A DNA stretch of 64,000 nucleotides from Branchiostoma belcheri (lineage: Eukaryota; Chordata; Leptocardii; Amphioxiformes; Branchiostomatidae), in assembly GCF_001625305.1 (NCBI RefSeq), contig NW_017803987.1, positions 1,301,012 to 1,365,011 of the forward strand, in the 5' to 3' direction. The first letter of the stretch is position 1; the number at the start of each line of letters is the position of its first letter. The notes under the pieces are model-generated. The model saw only the letters and a program-made list of their open reading frames with translations. It did not search any database and was not told where the DNA came from. Of the stretch, positions 46,801 through 59,309 are shown in pieces. The translations under genes and the position numbers were made by a program.

Positions 46801-48669
46801 GCTGCACCTGATTTTCGAGGGTGTTACCGGCGGTCACGAGATTTTCCCCTTCTACGCTTAGGGTGGTTTCTTGTGTCTCCAGTTGTAAACGCAGCCCCGA
46901 AAGTTGCTCACCGAGACCAGCAACGTCCTGAGTCATTGCCCGGACCCGGGTTTGTAGCGCTGCCACGCGGGCGTCCAACGCCTCGTCCTTCGACCTCAGG
47001 GCGGCAACTAGCGAGTTGACTGTTTCGATAAGTCCTTCTATCTCCGTCTGTGTTTCTTGCCTCGCGTCTTGGTACCCCCCAAGTTGCTGTCGGAAGTCGT
47101 CTCTAACTTCAGACTGCCGCTCCGCTTCCTGGCGTAGCAACTGAGGGAACCTTCGCTTCTGGTCGTCAATACCTTGGTTGATTTCTCCGAGTTGTTCCTC
47201 AACGTTGCGCGCATCTGTGCCGAGATCCTCTTTCGTTTCGCGCAGTCCGTCGTTCACTTCTTCGTCCAGACGGTCCAGGCTTTCCTTTTCTCGTGTCAAG
47301 CTGACGTTCAAGTTGTCAATGGATGCCCCCAGGGTGACCACCTGAGGCCCTAGGGTGCCGAGGCCGTTCCGTATCCTTTTCATCGTGTGCTCTTGTGTTG
47401 TGACACCGGCTTCCATAGCCTGAGACCAGACACAACAGTCCAAAAATTAATAACCGTATTGAATGAAACCAAGAGTACTAGACGGATACATGAAACAATA
47501 AGCTCTCAAACGTTTGACACGTGTAAAAGATGGAGGACATAATGATTTTAAACAATTGAATTCCATATAAAGTCTAGATGTACACTTGGGGGATTCGGGA
47601 ATAATATAATAAAGTATGGGATAAGACTTTAAGTGTGAAGGGGGCCTTCCAAGAAAGAAAGGACTTTCAAGAAGAAACTCTTGACTGACAGATCATAATG
47701 CCTTGGGAAGATGCCAGATGGCAGATCATAAGAGCGGATTTTGTATATGGAGTTTATCTTAGCTACTTAGAAAATAACAGTAAACAAAGACTTTAACATT
47801 GCCTCGGCTGACTGCCTTTTATTGTACAGTACATTGCGTAGCTTTGTCCGATCGCACAATTAACACGTTTTGCAGCATGTGACATTTACTGACCACAAAT
47901 ATTTTTCAGTAGATACGAGCGTACATTAGATTATTATAAACCTGTCTGTTGCATACCTTTAGTTTTGACCATGCCTGTTGATAAGTCGCGTGTTGCCTCT
48001 CGAGACCTCCAACGACAGTGTCCAGCTTCTTCAAAGTTCCTGAAGTAATGTAGAATAACTATGTTAGAAAGAGATGTTTGAATAATCCTTTGATTTATCT
48101 GCATTACTGTCATCATAAATTCTTTCAAGGGTATATCAATGGATGTACAATATATCACAATTCATTCAATATAAGAGAAGAGACTATACTATTAAAACAT
48201 GTCACATTTTAATGCATTCAATGAAGTTTTTAGGGCTTGGAAACCAGATTTTGCAAATTCAATATTCTAAGACATACAAGTTGAAACAGCACTATCCCAA
48301 TGTATATATTTGTTTTATACAAGAAATTGCACTGGATTCCTAAAACATCCCACTAATTAGTAGAACATATTTAATAGCAGCTGCAGTATATATATAAGAT
48401 GGGAGACACAAGAGATTCAAGAGAGCGAATCTTGTATTAGGAGTAGAGTAGCTTTGAAAATAACAGTAACTAACGAAAGACCTGAAGACTGCCAATAATA
48501 TATGAATATATGTAGCCAAATCTTTTAAGGAAGGCAAATAAAAGAAAGACTAACCTGCCAAGTTTACAAATGCCTTTCTGTCTACTGATCCTTTTGGTGC
48601 CTTGGAGGCTACATCTTGTGGTCCGGTGCAAATGACCAGAAGCACCAGGAAGCACACTGATGCCAACAT
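43872..48669 (-). CDS. Gene D: coiled-coil H-type lectin with three clustered frameshifts
   Basis: Exons: 48669-48555, 48039-47957, 47419-45401, 44582-44414, 43992-43872 (115, 83, 2019, 169, 121 bases); splice sites and phases match B and C. Signal peptide MLASVCFLVLLVICTG. Exon 3 encodes the same coiled coil as B/C but carries +1 base near 46,187 and -1 base near both 46,011 and 45,990, so the literal frame stops at 46,163. The net change (-1) also breaks the phase into exon 4. Elsewhere the exon is fully open. The lectin part is intact and canonical: VNFNRRFRTNPVVFAGI, KIDLG, GFRLTFGSWGDTINY, HWIALGKKN. Either a recent pseudogene or a low-quality consensus patch; I lean to sequence error because the three lesions sit within 200 bases of an otherwise clean gene. 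Unbroken length would be about 835 residues. Confidence 0.82.
44944..45340. mobile_element. 397 bp PIF/Harbinger-like MITE in intron 3 of gene D
   Basis: Ends GGCCATGTTGATTTGATTAT and ATAATCAAATCAACATGGCC are perfect inverted repeats, continuing with ATGGATGACATC/GATGTCATCCAT. TAA flanks both sides (44941-44943 and 45341-45343). A 3 bp TAA target and a GGC-start TIR fit PIF/Harbinger. The right end lies 60 bases from exon 3. Confidence 0.85.
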
Positions 48670-48724
48670 GGTGTTATCTGGTCGAGATGCCGTCTCTCTT
48701 CTGACTCTCACCCTGCGGAACGTG

Positions 48725-48733
48725 CTTTAAAAA
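48725..48733 (-). promoter_or_regulatory. Degenerate TATA element of gene D
   Basis: TTTTTAAAG on the minus strand at the position where B and C have TATAAAGGG, 57-65 bases 5' of the ATG. The box is weaker than in the paralogues, which may mean lower expression. Confidence 0.4.
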
Positions 48734-48739
48734 CCTCCT

Positions 48740-51700
48740 TAACAAAGTCTGTTTTAATCAAGCACATTCCTTACACCCCAGGATGTTGCTAATCAACCCG
48801 GGATGTAATTTAATTTGAGTTTTGGTGAGGAATAATTATTTTCATTCATCTGAAGATGTCAAGGCCATTGGAAGGTCACACTTCATCATGATGTTTGTTT
48901 AACTCATTTACAGTTGTGTTTAACCACATGATACCACGCGTTGCTTAGGCATTGTTGTCAGAAGAAAAGGACGTCCCCAACCAAGGTAATTAAATCAGAT
49001 CCTCTCCCCTGGACCGATTTTTAATTCAAAGTAGCAATTATCTCTAATTTTGAGCAATTTGACAGACCCTAATTTCTTGGCTGTCTGTTTGGCCCAAACA
49101 TGGCGTTTTGCCCAAACATGGCTTATGTATAATGGCTATGGTAGTCAACAGTGAGGAGATATGTTCCACCGCTGTTATACTCTTGACGAGATTCTGTAAA
49201 CAAAGATTTGCAAGTGGAAAGGTGGTCTCGTGGTTTAATCTAAACGTTCTCTTCTTCGCAAGCTCCGAAGAGAACTATGTTTCCCGTCTATTTCACAGAC
49301 AAACACACACAATTAGGGTAGTGAGCTCACCGTCACCTTAGTACGGTCGGGCATTTATTGCAATTGGCTCCTCAACTCAGTAACACCATTACTCTCTACA
49401 CATTGTAGCTCTCATAGCATGTACATACTTATACAGGAGCCTAATACAACAACAACAAGTCATGTGCTGCGAGCTGGCGACCTATTTTACCCTGGTTGCC
49501 AATTGTTTAGCCAAAGTCGGGCTGGTCGGTTAAACCAAGGCTCTGTCCAGCGGATGTTTAACGCATCCTGACTTGTAAGTAACTTCTAACCGGCGAAGTT
49601 CAAAAGCTCATCTGCGTGAACAAGGTCGAAAACATCCTGGCTAAGCAAATAATGCGTTACAGGTACACCTGAAAACTACTGACCTTCGTAAGTAACGTGG
49701 TTCAAAAATTACGACAATAACACAATTCTGGAGTATATCAGAGGTTACAACTACACAACATACTGAGTACAGCAATTGGCCACAATGTGACTGTGAACGC
49801 TAGCAAGGCAGGTATCTTGCAGAGAAGAGACAACATGAAGGTTATGTAACAACTGATTACGTACGCTATGTCGCAGGTACCATTGAGGATAACGTACAGT
49901 GCTATGACGAAATGTACGAGTCTAGATAAGTCAGTAAGTAAGAACTAAGGTAGCGCGATGTCGTGAGATGAGAAACATAACTAACGTCCTAGAATTCAGG
50001 TGTTCTCGGATGGGATGGGATGGGAGGGTTGGGCGGGAATGTGACCGTACAGAGAAAGGTTGAGCCACGAATGACCCTTACGAGGGTTAGGGAGGAAGGG
50101 TCAGAGGGTAAAGGGGCGGAATAATTAGTATCAGGGTAGGGGTCACGTGATTGTCTGTTCAGCCGACGGGAAACGAGATTTCTGGTTCGATTCCTAAGCC
50201 CGCCTAATGTTGTGCGCTGGGAATCACATTTTACACATAGGTCCTATAGCTTTTTGCTCTATCATATTCCTTTGACATCCTCTCGTACAAGAAGTAACTA
50301 TTGGGGATTGTTTAGAATTGAGTGTGTTTCATAAATATGTTTTAACGATGTTTCCGTCTGTCCACTATGATGTAACGTTACTAAATTTATGATTCATTGT
50401 AATTATTGCTCACTGTACACTGTGCTTATAAAATGGCGTTAATTTTAGCTATACATATATATCACACATATGTTTGTGTTTTGTGTATTCTGATTCTAAT
50501 GGGGACCAGTCCAGCTTGGATGAAGTGATCCATGCAGAATCAGTAGCTATAGATAAATAAATAAATAAAGGGATGTGGTGAGCTACAATCGATGAATATA
50601 GAATGTAGCCAGTGGTAAAGTAACTGTGATAAGATAAAATAATACAACAGAAACAGTTCGTACGTTTTCAAATAACTGTATTGTACGGTAAAACAACAAA
50701 TATGTGAGCACTCATCAATGCTGTAAAGTAAGCCAACATTGTCGTCAAAAACAAACATGCACAGCATACAAACTAAAATCGGTCACTGAAAATTTAAGTG
50801 ATTTCCAACCATGTTTAAGACAATGCATTTCTGTTGTTAGCTTAGTAGACGCTGTGTAAAATATGTATCGTGTATGATAGAGCTTGTTTGCCACTGTAGC
50901 ATTTTTACTGTTGTCATATGACATGCAGGTTTACAAATAGGTGACAATAATATTGAACAGCAATAACAATTACTGGTACCCTTTTAAAATTTACAGTGAC
51001 CGTTATTGATTAAAAAATCATATGAACCCATTAAGTACACCTCCATAGCCTCACAACGTTAATATATTAGAAATATAGTCACACTCTCAAAAATACATCG
51101 TTAATAGTTGGGAAATTAGTAATCATCAGCGGAGATAACTTTCGTCTTAAAGAAATGTTTCCATAGAGACTAAGTCTTTAAGAAAATGTCTGAAGTTACA
51201 TGGTCATTTTGATAATTTCAACAACCTTTGAGCAAGGAAGCACACTGCAATTCTGTATAACACAAGAATATTCTAATGTTAGACAATTCTCAATTCCTTA
51301 GTATCGTAACACGGCATTCATTATCAAAATAGATCAAGTACAAAATACAACAGAAAAAAACACGTCGATTTCAAGACATATCAAACAAGCAAACATCTTT
51401 GATGGTATTTCACCAATAAGTGTTTGATATTTCAACAAAAATTGTGGATTTTCAAATATCAAAGCACAGCAAGCACTCATCATGAAATGTTAAGTTTTTG
51501 TTTAACAAAATCCAGTTGGGTGAGTTTATTCTGAAGCAGGTTTAAACTACAATTTCCAACAGTTTGAAATATCAAGTTATAGGCACTAGGGCCTTACAAC
51601 CACCCCACCGAGACGGAGGGCGCTATAAAGTTTCCGCAACTTATGCTACCCTGCTTCTCGGAGTTACATAGCCAAGTGTTCTGTACAATGTGATGTCACG

Positions 51701-51830
51701 GAAGTGGTAGACTGTACATTTTGTATTAAGAACTGATAATGTGTATTCAGAAAATTGAGTCACATAACATTCGTTTGTTAGACGTAATTAAAACCTGCGT
51801 ACAGTTTAGACTCGTATCACATGCTCGGTT
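48740..51830. other. Intergenic between genes E and D, no gene
   Basis: No domain-bearing open frame. Small repeats: GGGATGGGAT run at about 50,010, (AATA)n at 50,553-50,570. The part 51,041-51,235 matches 58,963-59,145 downstream of gene F, showing that the E/F duplication includes the 3' flank. Confidence 0.6.
51041..51235. repeat. 3' flank segment shared by genes E and F
   Basis: Strings CACAACGTTAATATATTAGA, GATAACTTTCGTCTTAAAGA and TGTCTGAAGTTACATGGTCA appear here and at 58,963-59,145 in the same order, 600-800 bases past the stop of gene E and 165-350 past that of gene F. Good retention in non-coding DNA may reflect duplication age or constraint. Confidence 0.75.
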
Positions 51831-51834
51831 TGCT

Positions 51835-54800
51835 CTATATCTTGCCACAGGCAAGCCACTGGGCTTTCAGTGTCCATACCTCAGTGTCGGACCAAGTGCG
51901 AATATACAACTCGACTGAACCTCTGCTTATATCTCGTGGTACTACTTCCGCCCTGAAAGATAAATAACATCCGTAGATAATTTCATCAGGTTGGTAAACG
52001 AATGAATACCAAAGTTCTTTGATCACAACCATTTATTTTGGCTCGTAAAAATAAATGGTTGTGATCAAAGAACTTTGCTATTCAAGATAATTAGCAGTTT
52101 TAGAATATAGATGAATGATGAATGATGTTCACAACAAGAGACAACGAATGCCTAGGCACTCATATTAAGTGATATCAAACTGTTTTCAACAATAAGGAAA
52201 ATGTTACATTTTTACGGCATAACATCCGACAAAATTATAATTTTACTTTAAACAATTCTCATGTATGTTTATGATCCGTTTCATAAAAGCAATAGCAAAA
52301 CAATCTTAATTACTATTTGGATCTGTATCGAATCCGAGCTCGAGGAAACAGATATGACAAAAATGCATGTGCTTTTCTTTTTAAATTATTATTTTCATCT
52401 ATTAGTAACGAAGATGTAAGATTAAAAACGTACCTGTTGTTTGTGTTGTGGGCTGAGTCAATAACTTTGAAGCCGGCTGTGACGGTTGGATTCTCTGTGA
52501 ATGAATTTGCGAAATAGAAGCGCCGAGTGGTGCTCCCTCCCCTGGTATAGCCGAGTTGATGCTCACCTGTTTCACCTGTAAATCAAACAAAAGCAATGAT
52601 TATCTTAATCTTCTCATCGTTACATACAGCATGCAAGAAATTGTCAATAGCCCACTTTTACTTTATAGTAGGGTGATGTAATTTTATAGCCACATTCTTA
52701 TTTTCAAAGGAATATGCATTCAACCCCTCATTAAACTAAAAGGCAAGGAAAGCAACCAAGAAACAGACACGAGTTTTGTTTTGCAAAAGTGACAACAGAC
52801 CACCCCCTGGCTCTACATGACCTTGTCCCTGTCTCTAGATTATCAGCTACTGGACGTTCTCTCAGTAACAAAAACACCATATTTAACCTCCCAGACAGAA
52901 CAAAAAAAGACTTTAGAACTATTTCCTACATCAGTCTATCAGACTGTATAATCAGAATGGTACTTGTGATTAATGGCTAGGGTGCACAGTTCATATATGT
53001 GTTTATTTTTATATTGTAAATATCAATGTCATTAAGGCAACATTATATGTATGTCTGCAAGGTTTAAAAAACTGTTAGAACTTACAAACGATGTTGTTCT
53101 TGTTGGAAGCGGTACTCTGTGCGCTGGTGATCCGTGAGGAGAGGGAAGACCGGGTGGAAGTGAGCCCGTCGACGTCGGTTTGCAGAGTGGCAACCGTTGT
53201 GCTCAGATCATCGGCATTTTCCAGTTCGTTGATCGTCACTTCATGGCCTTGCACGGTAGTGGTGAGCTGGTTAACGTCGTTCCGTAGGCTGGTTTGGAAG
53301 GTTGTGGAATCACTTCGCATGGCTTGTACATCTGCCTCCAGTCCGTCCACTTCTGTATCCAATGCCACAAGTCGATCACGTACGTCGGCAATGTTCTGGG
53401 TGTCGGCCACGTCACCCAACTGTGTCAGCACTCCCTGGTAGCGTGTCCCTAGCACCTCGACTACCGACTCAAACACGTCTGAATCCTCCGAGAGGGTTTG
53501 GTATTGGTTTTGGAGTGCCTGAATGCTTGCCTGGGTGGTGGTCAGTGTTTGGGTGTTGGATTGCGCCTGTGTGTTGAGCTGGGAGATCTGACCGGACAGA
53601 CCACTCACAGAACCGGCGGTTGCTTCGAGCTGCGCTATGTCCGACTGAGCTGCTGCTAGAGAGGTGTCGATGGTAGCAATAGTTGCTTCGACCGTTCCAA
53701 AACGTGTAGCTGACGTGGCTTCGTTGTCTTCTATCTGTTGTCGTAGCGCCTGAGCGTCGACTCCTTCAACTGCCGCCTCCACGTCTTGGAGGCGCTGATT
53801 GAAACTGTCTATCGTCTCCTGTGTGGTTTGTATCTCTGCCATGTAATCAGTTCCCAGGTCGGTCACCTCCGACAGGCTAGTTTGCAGTCCTGCCACTGTA
53901 GCCTGCAAAGCCTCCAAACCCTCCGAAACATCTCCCCCTGAACTTCCCTGGGCGTTTAGTTCAGTTTCGATGGTCCGCATACGTTCCTCTGTTCTGTCCC
54001 CTTGTTGTTCTACCTCATGTTGCAGGCCTTCGTAGGACTGTTGCAGTTGCCCCTGTCGTTGTACCGCCTGCTGGAGAGAGTTGTCGATGTTCTGCACTTC
54101 TTCAGCTTGATTTGCAACGTCTTCTTGTATGGTCTGTAGTGACGAATATTGTTGGTCTACTTGTAGCTCTACGGTGGTGACGCTGCCGCTCAGTGTTTGG
54201 ACAGTAGACACAATCGTGTTGAACCATTCCCGAACACTCGCTCCGTCCGCCTCTAAAGCGTCTACCCTCGCTTCGGCTTGACTCAGTCGTCGCTCCGCTG
54301 TTTCGTTGTCTTGACGGAAGGTGTCTTCAAGATCGTTTAATGCCGCCTGCATGGCCTCACTCTCTTGTACTTCTTCATCGATTTGAGACCCTCGGGTCTC
54401 AAGCTGACCAGCTGTCTCCGCGCGTTGCTCTTGTAAATTTTGTGTATCCGAGTCGAGGGATGCAACGTTAGTTTGTATAGTCTCGAGGTTGCCTTGTACT
54501 GAAGTTTGGTCTTGCTGCTGTTCCTGAAGGCGGTTGTCCAGTGCTTCGATCTCCTGTGTTTTGGTTTGAACAGACTGCTCGATGGACTGCATCCCTGTTT
54601 CATGATTGGTCATCTGTCGACTCAGGTCTTGAATCTGTGCCTCTAGACGGTCGATGAGCGCCTCGAGAGCCGTCACGTGAGTCTCTTGAGTGGTATCATC
54701 AAGCGCCTCCCGCGTACTGGCGATAACTTGCTCCAACTGTTCCTTTGCTTGCTCTTCACGCTCTTCGCTAGCAGCGTTTAGCTCCTGAAACTCTTCCAGA

Positions 54801-56529
54801 AGGGCATTTTGTGCATCGGTTTGCTCCTGCTTTTGGCTCTCAAGCGTGGCATTGAAGTGTTCCTTTTGGTCATTCAGCTGGTATTCAAATTCATCCATGG
54901 ACTCTCGAAGAAGATCTTGAAGTTCTTGTTGTTGCTCCTGTAGCAGTTCGATTTCAGCCGTGCAGTCGGATTCTACGTCAGACAGTTGGGTCCGGAGCTG
55001 AGTCAGAGAGGCATTCACCGTCCCAAAGTCCTCTTCGATGACCGAAAACGCCTCTTGAATCTCCTGCAGTCCGTCATTGAGGTTGTTCACCATGTTTGTC
55101 AAGCCGTCAATGCTCAATTCGGTTTCCTACAGAAACGGAAAAGAGGTCCAAATTCGTCATCTGCGAAGTCCCACATGACAGATTCCGTTGTACATTGTTG
55201 AACAAATTTCATTTATTCACATATATTTATTGAGCACAGATTGCTTATGTGACGCCTTCTACTCCAAAACATAAAACGAGAGTATAACACAATACATACA
55301 TGATTACAAAGTAGGTAAAAGAAAAATGAGTAACGAGTAAAAAGAGTTTGAATAAACTGAACAAATTTAAGTTAGGAAGTAAAGGATTCAGTTCTGATTG
55401 CATGAAAGAATACACGTATATGACATATATATATATATATATTATATACTTTCACATAAAATCCTTATCTACTTGTAGGAAAGTTTGTCACCTTCAGTTT
55501 TATTAAGGCTGTCCTGTAGCTCTTCAGTTGTTCTGAAAGCCTTGTCACCCTATAGGACAGTTGGTCAAACTCCGCTGTTGAAAAAAATAAAGCTGTAAGT
55601 ACAACGCGATATTCAGTCAATGTATGATTTATCAAAAGCCTCTTGATTAAAAACACCGCATCACTAGGAAGATATCCAAGCCGCCTGTGCCTCTTATTTA
55701 TTATTCATACAGTTATAACAGTTATTTCGGAAGTTATTCCTCTTATAGATTTATCAATCGGCGAACAAACTAGTTGCTTTTTAGCGATCGTATGGGAATA
55801 CGGGATCGTGGGGCGTGAAGGTTGGGTGTTCCGCCTAAAGACTATAGGTCCTGGGTTCAAATCCACCAACATGCCCCAAAGTTGTGCCCTTGGGAAAGGC
55901 ACTTTATATAACATGTCTTATTTCACTCTAGTGAAAATAAGTACCTAGCTTTAGTTAGGGATGTCCGTGGAATAGAACGTTAAATGCAGGTCTCGTGTTA
56001 GGAATCCACCAAACCTTTCAAAAAAGCTATGGACGAAATGTACTATCGATATCTGGAAGTTGGAGATATTTTCCACAACAAACCATTCAAAAGTAGGCCT
56101 GGTAACCCCCGTCTCATATTAGCTACCCTGGATTTACCTCACCCTTTTGGACTACAGGAATAATAATGTGAAAATTGTGCAACACTGAAGAAAATCCTAA
56201 TAATACAAACACTACAAACAAGCGAAGTATATTTACTGTATTGTACAGAATGACAAGCGAATCTTATTACAGATTTAGAATATTAGAGTATTTGTTATGA
56301 TGTGTAATTGTCACCAGACGTTACATGTTGAACAAATTGTGGTAACCAATGTTTTAAACATGTGTGCCAAGCATAAATACTTTCAGGTAGTCTCTTCTTT
56401 ATGGCTTTATTAGTGGAGTAAGTACTTACATTTTAATTCCTCAAGGGACGTGCATTCTTGGGCCTGTACATCTGGCCACCTCAGAGAGACTGCCAGCACC
56501 ATCGCCAGAACAACGGTGAAGAAAGCCAT
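51835..56529 (-). CDS. Gene E: secreted coiled-coil H-type lectin, 827 aa
   Basis: Exons: 56529-56430, 55574-55492, 55126-53086, 52575-52434, 51952-51835 (100, 83, 2041, 142, 118 bases), phases 1, 0, 1, 2. The start is MAFFTVVLAMVLAVSL, a clear signal peptide with likely cleavage before QECTS; the frame is open 22 codons further up but that begins at GTG, not ATG. Residues about 35-741 are coiled coil (Gln/Glu/Thr-rich; conserved HFNATLES glycosylation-type motif shared with gene F). Residues 742-827 are the H-type lectin: RRFYFANSFTENPTV in exon 4, VELYIRTWSDTEVW and QWLACGKI in exon 5, with the W-x-D-T loop intact. A Cys at the exon 3/4 junction is shared with A and F. Extracellular sugar binding is inferred from the family. 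Confidence 0.92.
52010..52077. repeat. 30 bp perfect inverted repeat, 8 bp loop, in intron 4 of gene E
   Basis: Arms 52010-52039 and 52048-52077 are exact complements (start CAAAGTTCTTTGATCACAAC). The transcript of gene E would form a 30 bp uninterrupted stem between exons 4 and 5. No such structure is seen in intron 4 of gene F. Confidence 0.95.
55420..55446. repeat. (AT)n microsatellite in intron 2 of gene E
   Basis: About 11 TA pairs, 50 bases past the exon 2 donor. Confidence 0.95.
55803..55985 (+). mobile_element. Diverged tRNA-derived SINE in intron 1 of gene E
   Basis: Plus-strand B box GGGTTCAAATCC followed by GTGCCCTTGGGAAAGGCACT, as in the SINE at 57,805, but the head and tail are much decayed. 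It is antisense to gene E. Confidence 0.7.
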
Positions 56530-56631
56530 GTTTGGACGAGCCCTTACGGCGGAGGGTAGAGCTGAGGCCTGCCTGTGTCGGCCCTTCTTCTTCACCGACC
56601 CAAAATTGAGAGAACTCGTTCACACAACCTG

Positions 56632-56637
56632 TTTATA
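56632..56637 (-). promoter_or_regulatory. TATA box of gene E
   Basis: TATAAA in GCAGGTATAAACAGGTTGTG, 103 bases 5' of the ATG; identical context in gene F. The first ATG after the expected start site is the one used. Confidence 0.7.
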
Positions 56638-57804
56638 CCTGCTAACACAACCCGGGAGTCCCTGTAATCAGGACATTTAAATTCAATTAAAGCTGTTGAT
56701 TACCTGTGATTTTCAATCAAGGAGTCAGACAAACCACGCACGCAAGTGTTGACCTTTTGGAGGTAAGCGTTTCTTTGTGTTTCCTACAGTCATTTTGAGT
56801 CTTTGAGGCTGCCAAATGGGGATGGGAAATGTTTTGTTGTGTGATTACATGGCAAAGCCTTTCAAATCACAAAGCATGTCTTTCACGAAATGTTCGTGGA
56901 AATATTCTGCCGTCAGTTCAATACACTGGCGAGTAACCATGTTATGCCACTTGATTATGACAGATGAATGCAAAGCCTTGGGGGAGGGAAAGGCCTGCTT
57001 ACTTTTGTGTCTTAGCCTCTTTGGTATCGTACACCAACTTAAAACACTTACCTATACGTGGAGATATGTGAGGGTAATTGCGAACCACAACCAAGGGTTT
57101 TTACGTACGTAAGAAATACAGGCATTTTTCTCGGTATGGCTAAATACCTCAACCGACCTCAAACCGCCTCAACTGACCGCTTTCTGGTCTAATATGCAGT
57201 GTACATGGGTTGCGAACCCTTTTTTTAAAACTATTGATACATTTTCTTAGCAATTCTGAATAGGAAAAAAAGCTGTAACTCTGACGTTTTTGACCAGTTT
57301 TTGTACGGCGTGCCGTGTGCCCGGGGTCCGCCATCTTTTTTTTTATTCATGTCGAGCCACCGGAACGCACCGTGCCGTGAATTTTGTCAAAATAAGGAAA
57401 GTAAAAAAAAATTGTGCAGCACGGAAACTTAGCAGACATACAGGAAAACCTCTTTAAACATAATTCCAGTGGTGTATTTAGTGAATACTTGGGGGCGGAT
57501 ATTTTGCGGCCCGTGAGTACATGTATCGCTCCCAACAACAAGACGATAACTCAATCCTTTAGAAATTTGCTCCACTTATATCAGAAGTTATGTTGAAAAA
57601 AACAACAACTCGTAAGCAGTTATAATTGCATAGACAATGTATCCAGAGCTTTCTAAACCAAGTACAACACAAATTATGCCTAGTTCAGGTCGGTTGAGGG
57701 ATTTAGGCAGACCCCATTTATCTTGGCCTGTCTATTGTGCATGTCTGTACGTGTGTCGACGTGTGCCCACGTTTTCCCCATATTGTTGTTAAACATAACT
57801 TAAG

Positions 57805-58025
57805 TGGGGTCGTGTGGCGTAACGATAGAGTGCTCGGCTCGGAACCAAGAGGTCCCGGGTTCAAATCCTGCCATGCCACCGATCTTGTACCCTTGGGAAA
57901 GGCACTTTACACGAATATCCTCACTTCACTCAGGTGAAGATGAGAATTGTGTAGGTGGCAGAATGAAAATAGTTGAAAACAACCAAGTGTCACCACGTCT
58001 TGTGATTACATGTTAGTAAGAAAAA
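57805..58025 (+). mobile_element. Full-length tRNA-derived SINE with 10 bp target duplication
   Basis: Head GGGTCGTGTGGCGTAACGAT, B box GGGTTCAAATCC, core CCCTTGGGAAAGGCACTTTA, tail GTGATTACATGTTAGTAAGA then A-run. ATAACTTAAG flanks it at 57795-57804 and 58026-58035. It is the best-preserved copy in the window and defines the family ends. Confidence 0.92.
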
Positions 58026-58962
58026 ATAACTTAAGAAGACCTATATGAATTGTAATGATATTTGGTCTTGTGTGGGTAGGTATTAACTGCCTGGATGCTG
58101 TTTCTTGTCGTAGAATATTCCGTCTTTTAACCCTGTGTTCTGTATATGGTCCTGAGAGCACACAGTTTTCCATGTCAAGAAAAAGTGATGTATGTTTGCT
58201 CCCCCAAGCTGCTTATTCTGCAATGCAGGAGTATTCTATTACAATATTTCAAAGGGGATACGTCATAAAAGTATCGTCGGATTTCGCATAAATTTTGCGA
58301 ATCATGCAGGTAGCTTAGCTAAATATAAACATAATGGATCTAAGTTATGCAATTTACATACATGCACTCTCACATGTACAGCACGAGTGAAAAAGTTACA
58401 AGGCAACTAAAAATTGAAAATGTTATACAGATAATTAAAGTAGCTTTTGTGAAATAAAGAAATGAATAAAAATTTGTTTAGCAAGAATTCGTAACTCATC
58501 AGATAGACCTGACATGAGATATTTAATACCAATTTGCTTCCATTTAGAGGAAGTTGCAGATAAAAAATAGGTAAATTGATTAGCGCCGTTAGACAAGGTG
58601 TGTCCAAGAATCCCAGAATTGTTGAAAAGTTGTAGAGTTCTCACGATTGCCACTAGTGACTATTATGTACTGCAGACTAAGTGTAAAGCCTAGTAAGTTT
58701 AATTGTTTCCTATTTTTATCCGTATCCAGATATAAACCTGGTTGTAGAGATTAATTAAAACTGCAGCTACTATGCAAAGCAACAGAGACGGTTCGTAAGA
58801 TGTTAAACAACTGTACTCAACCAACGACTGTAGGCAGTTGCTATAGTAAAGTACAGTCACCAACCTTGTCACCAACACACTTGAAATTTCAAAAGTCATT
58901 TTTCAACAATGTTGAAGACAACAACACTAGAAATATCATATAAACCAATCACACCTCCATAA

Positions 58963-59145
58963 CGTCACAACGTTAATATATTAGATATATAGTCACACTG
59001 TCAAAAATACATAGTCAATAGTTGGAAAATTAATGGTCATCAGAGGAGATAACTTTCGTCTTAAAGAAATATAACCACCGAGTCCGGTTATTAAGGCAAT
59101 GTCTGAAGTTACATGGTCATTTTGATAATTTCAACAGACTTAGTC
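58963..59145. repeat. 3' flank segment shared with gene E
   Basis: Counterpart of 51,041-51,235. Confidence 0.75.
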
Positions 59146-59309
59146 ATTAAGCAAGCAATCAAATCACGTGTCATGCTCACATGTCATGTACAACGTATTG
59201 TCTCGGATGTGTAAGATTTGCGTTCCATGTCAAAACATGTGCTGTACATTCTTTGTTGGAAATTACAGTTCAGACCTTCGTACATTCAAGATTCGTATGC
59301 AATGATTTG

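Larger units (their letters stand above)
56690..59300. other. Intergenic between genes F and E, no gene
   Basis: Bases 56,760-57,125 match 63,640-64,000 upstream of gene F, so the 5' flank is part of the E/F duplication. One SINE lies at 57,805-58,025. A short phrase near 57,145-57,175 (CCTCAACCGACCTCAAACCG) recurs partly at 57,690. No gene-like open frame. Confidence 0.6.

Noticed and set aside
53086..55126. Similarity of the exon 3 proteins to myosin, tropomyosin or laminin rods
   Set aside because: Any match would reflect heptad composition; signal peptide and lectin head show a different protein family.
57820..57890. Possible tRNA gene
   Set aside because: A and B boxes are present but the stems do not close into a cloverleaf and the sequence runs on into the SINE core with target duplications outside.
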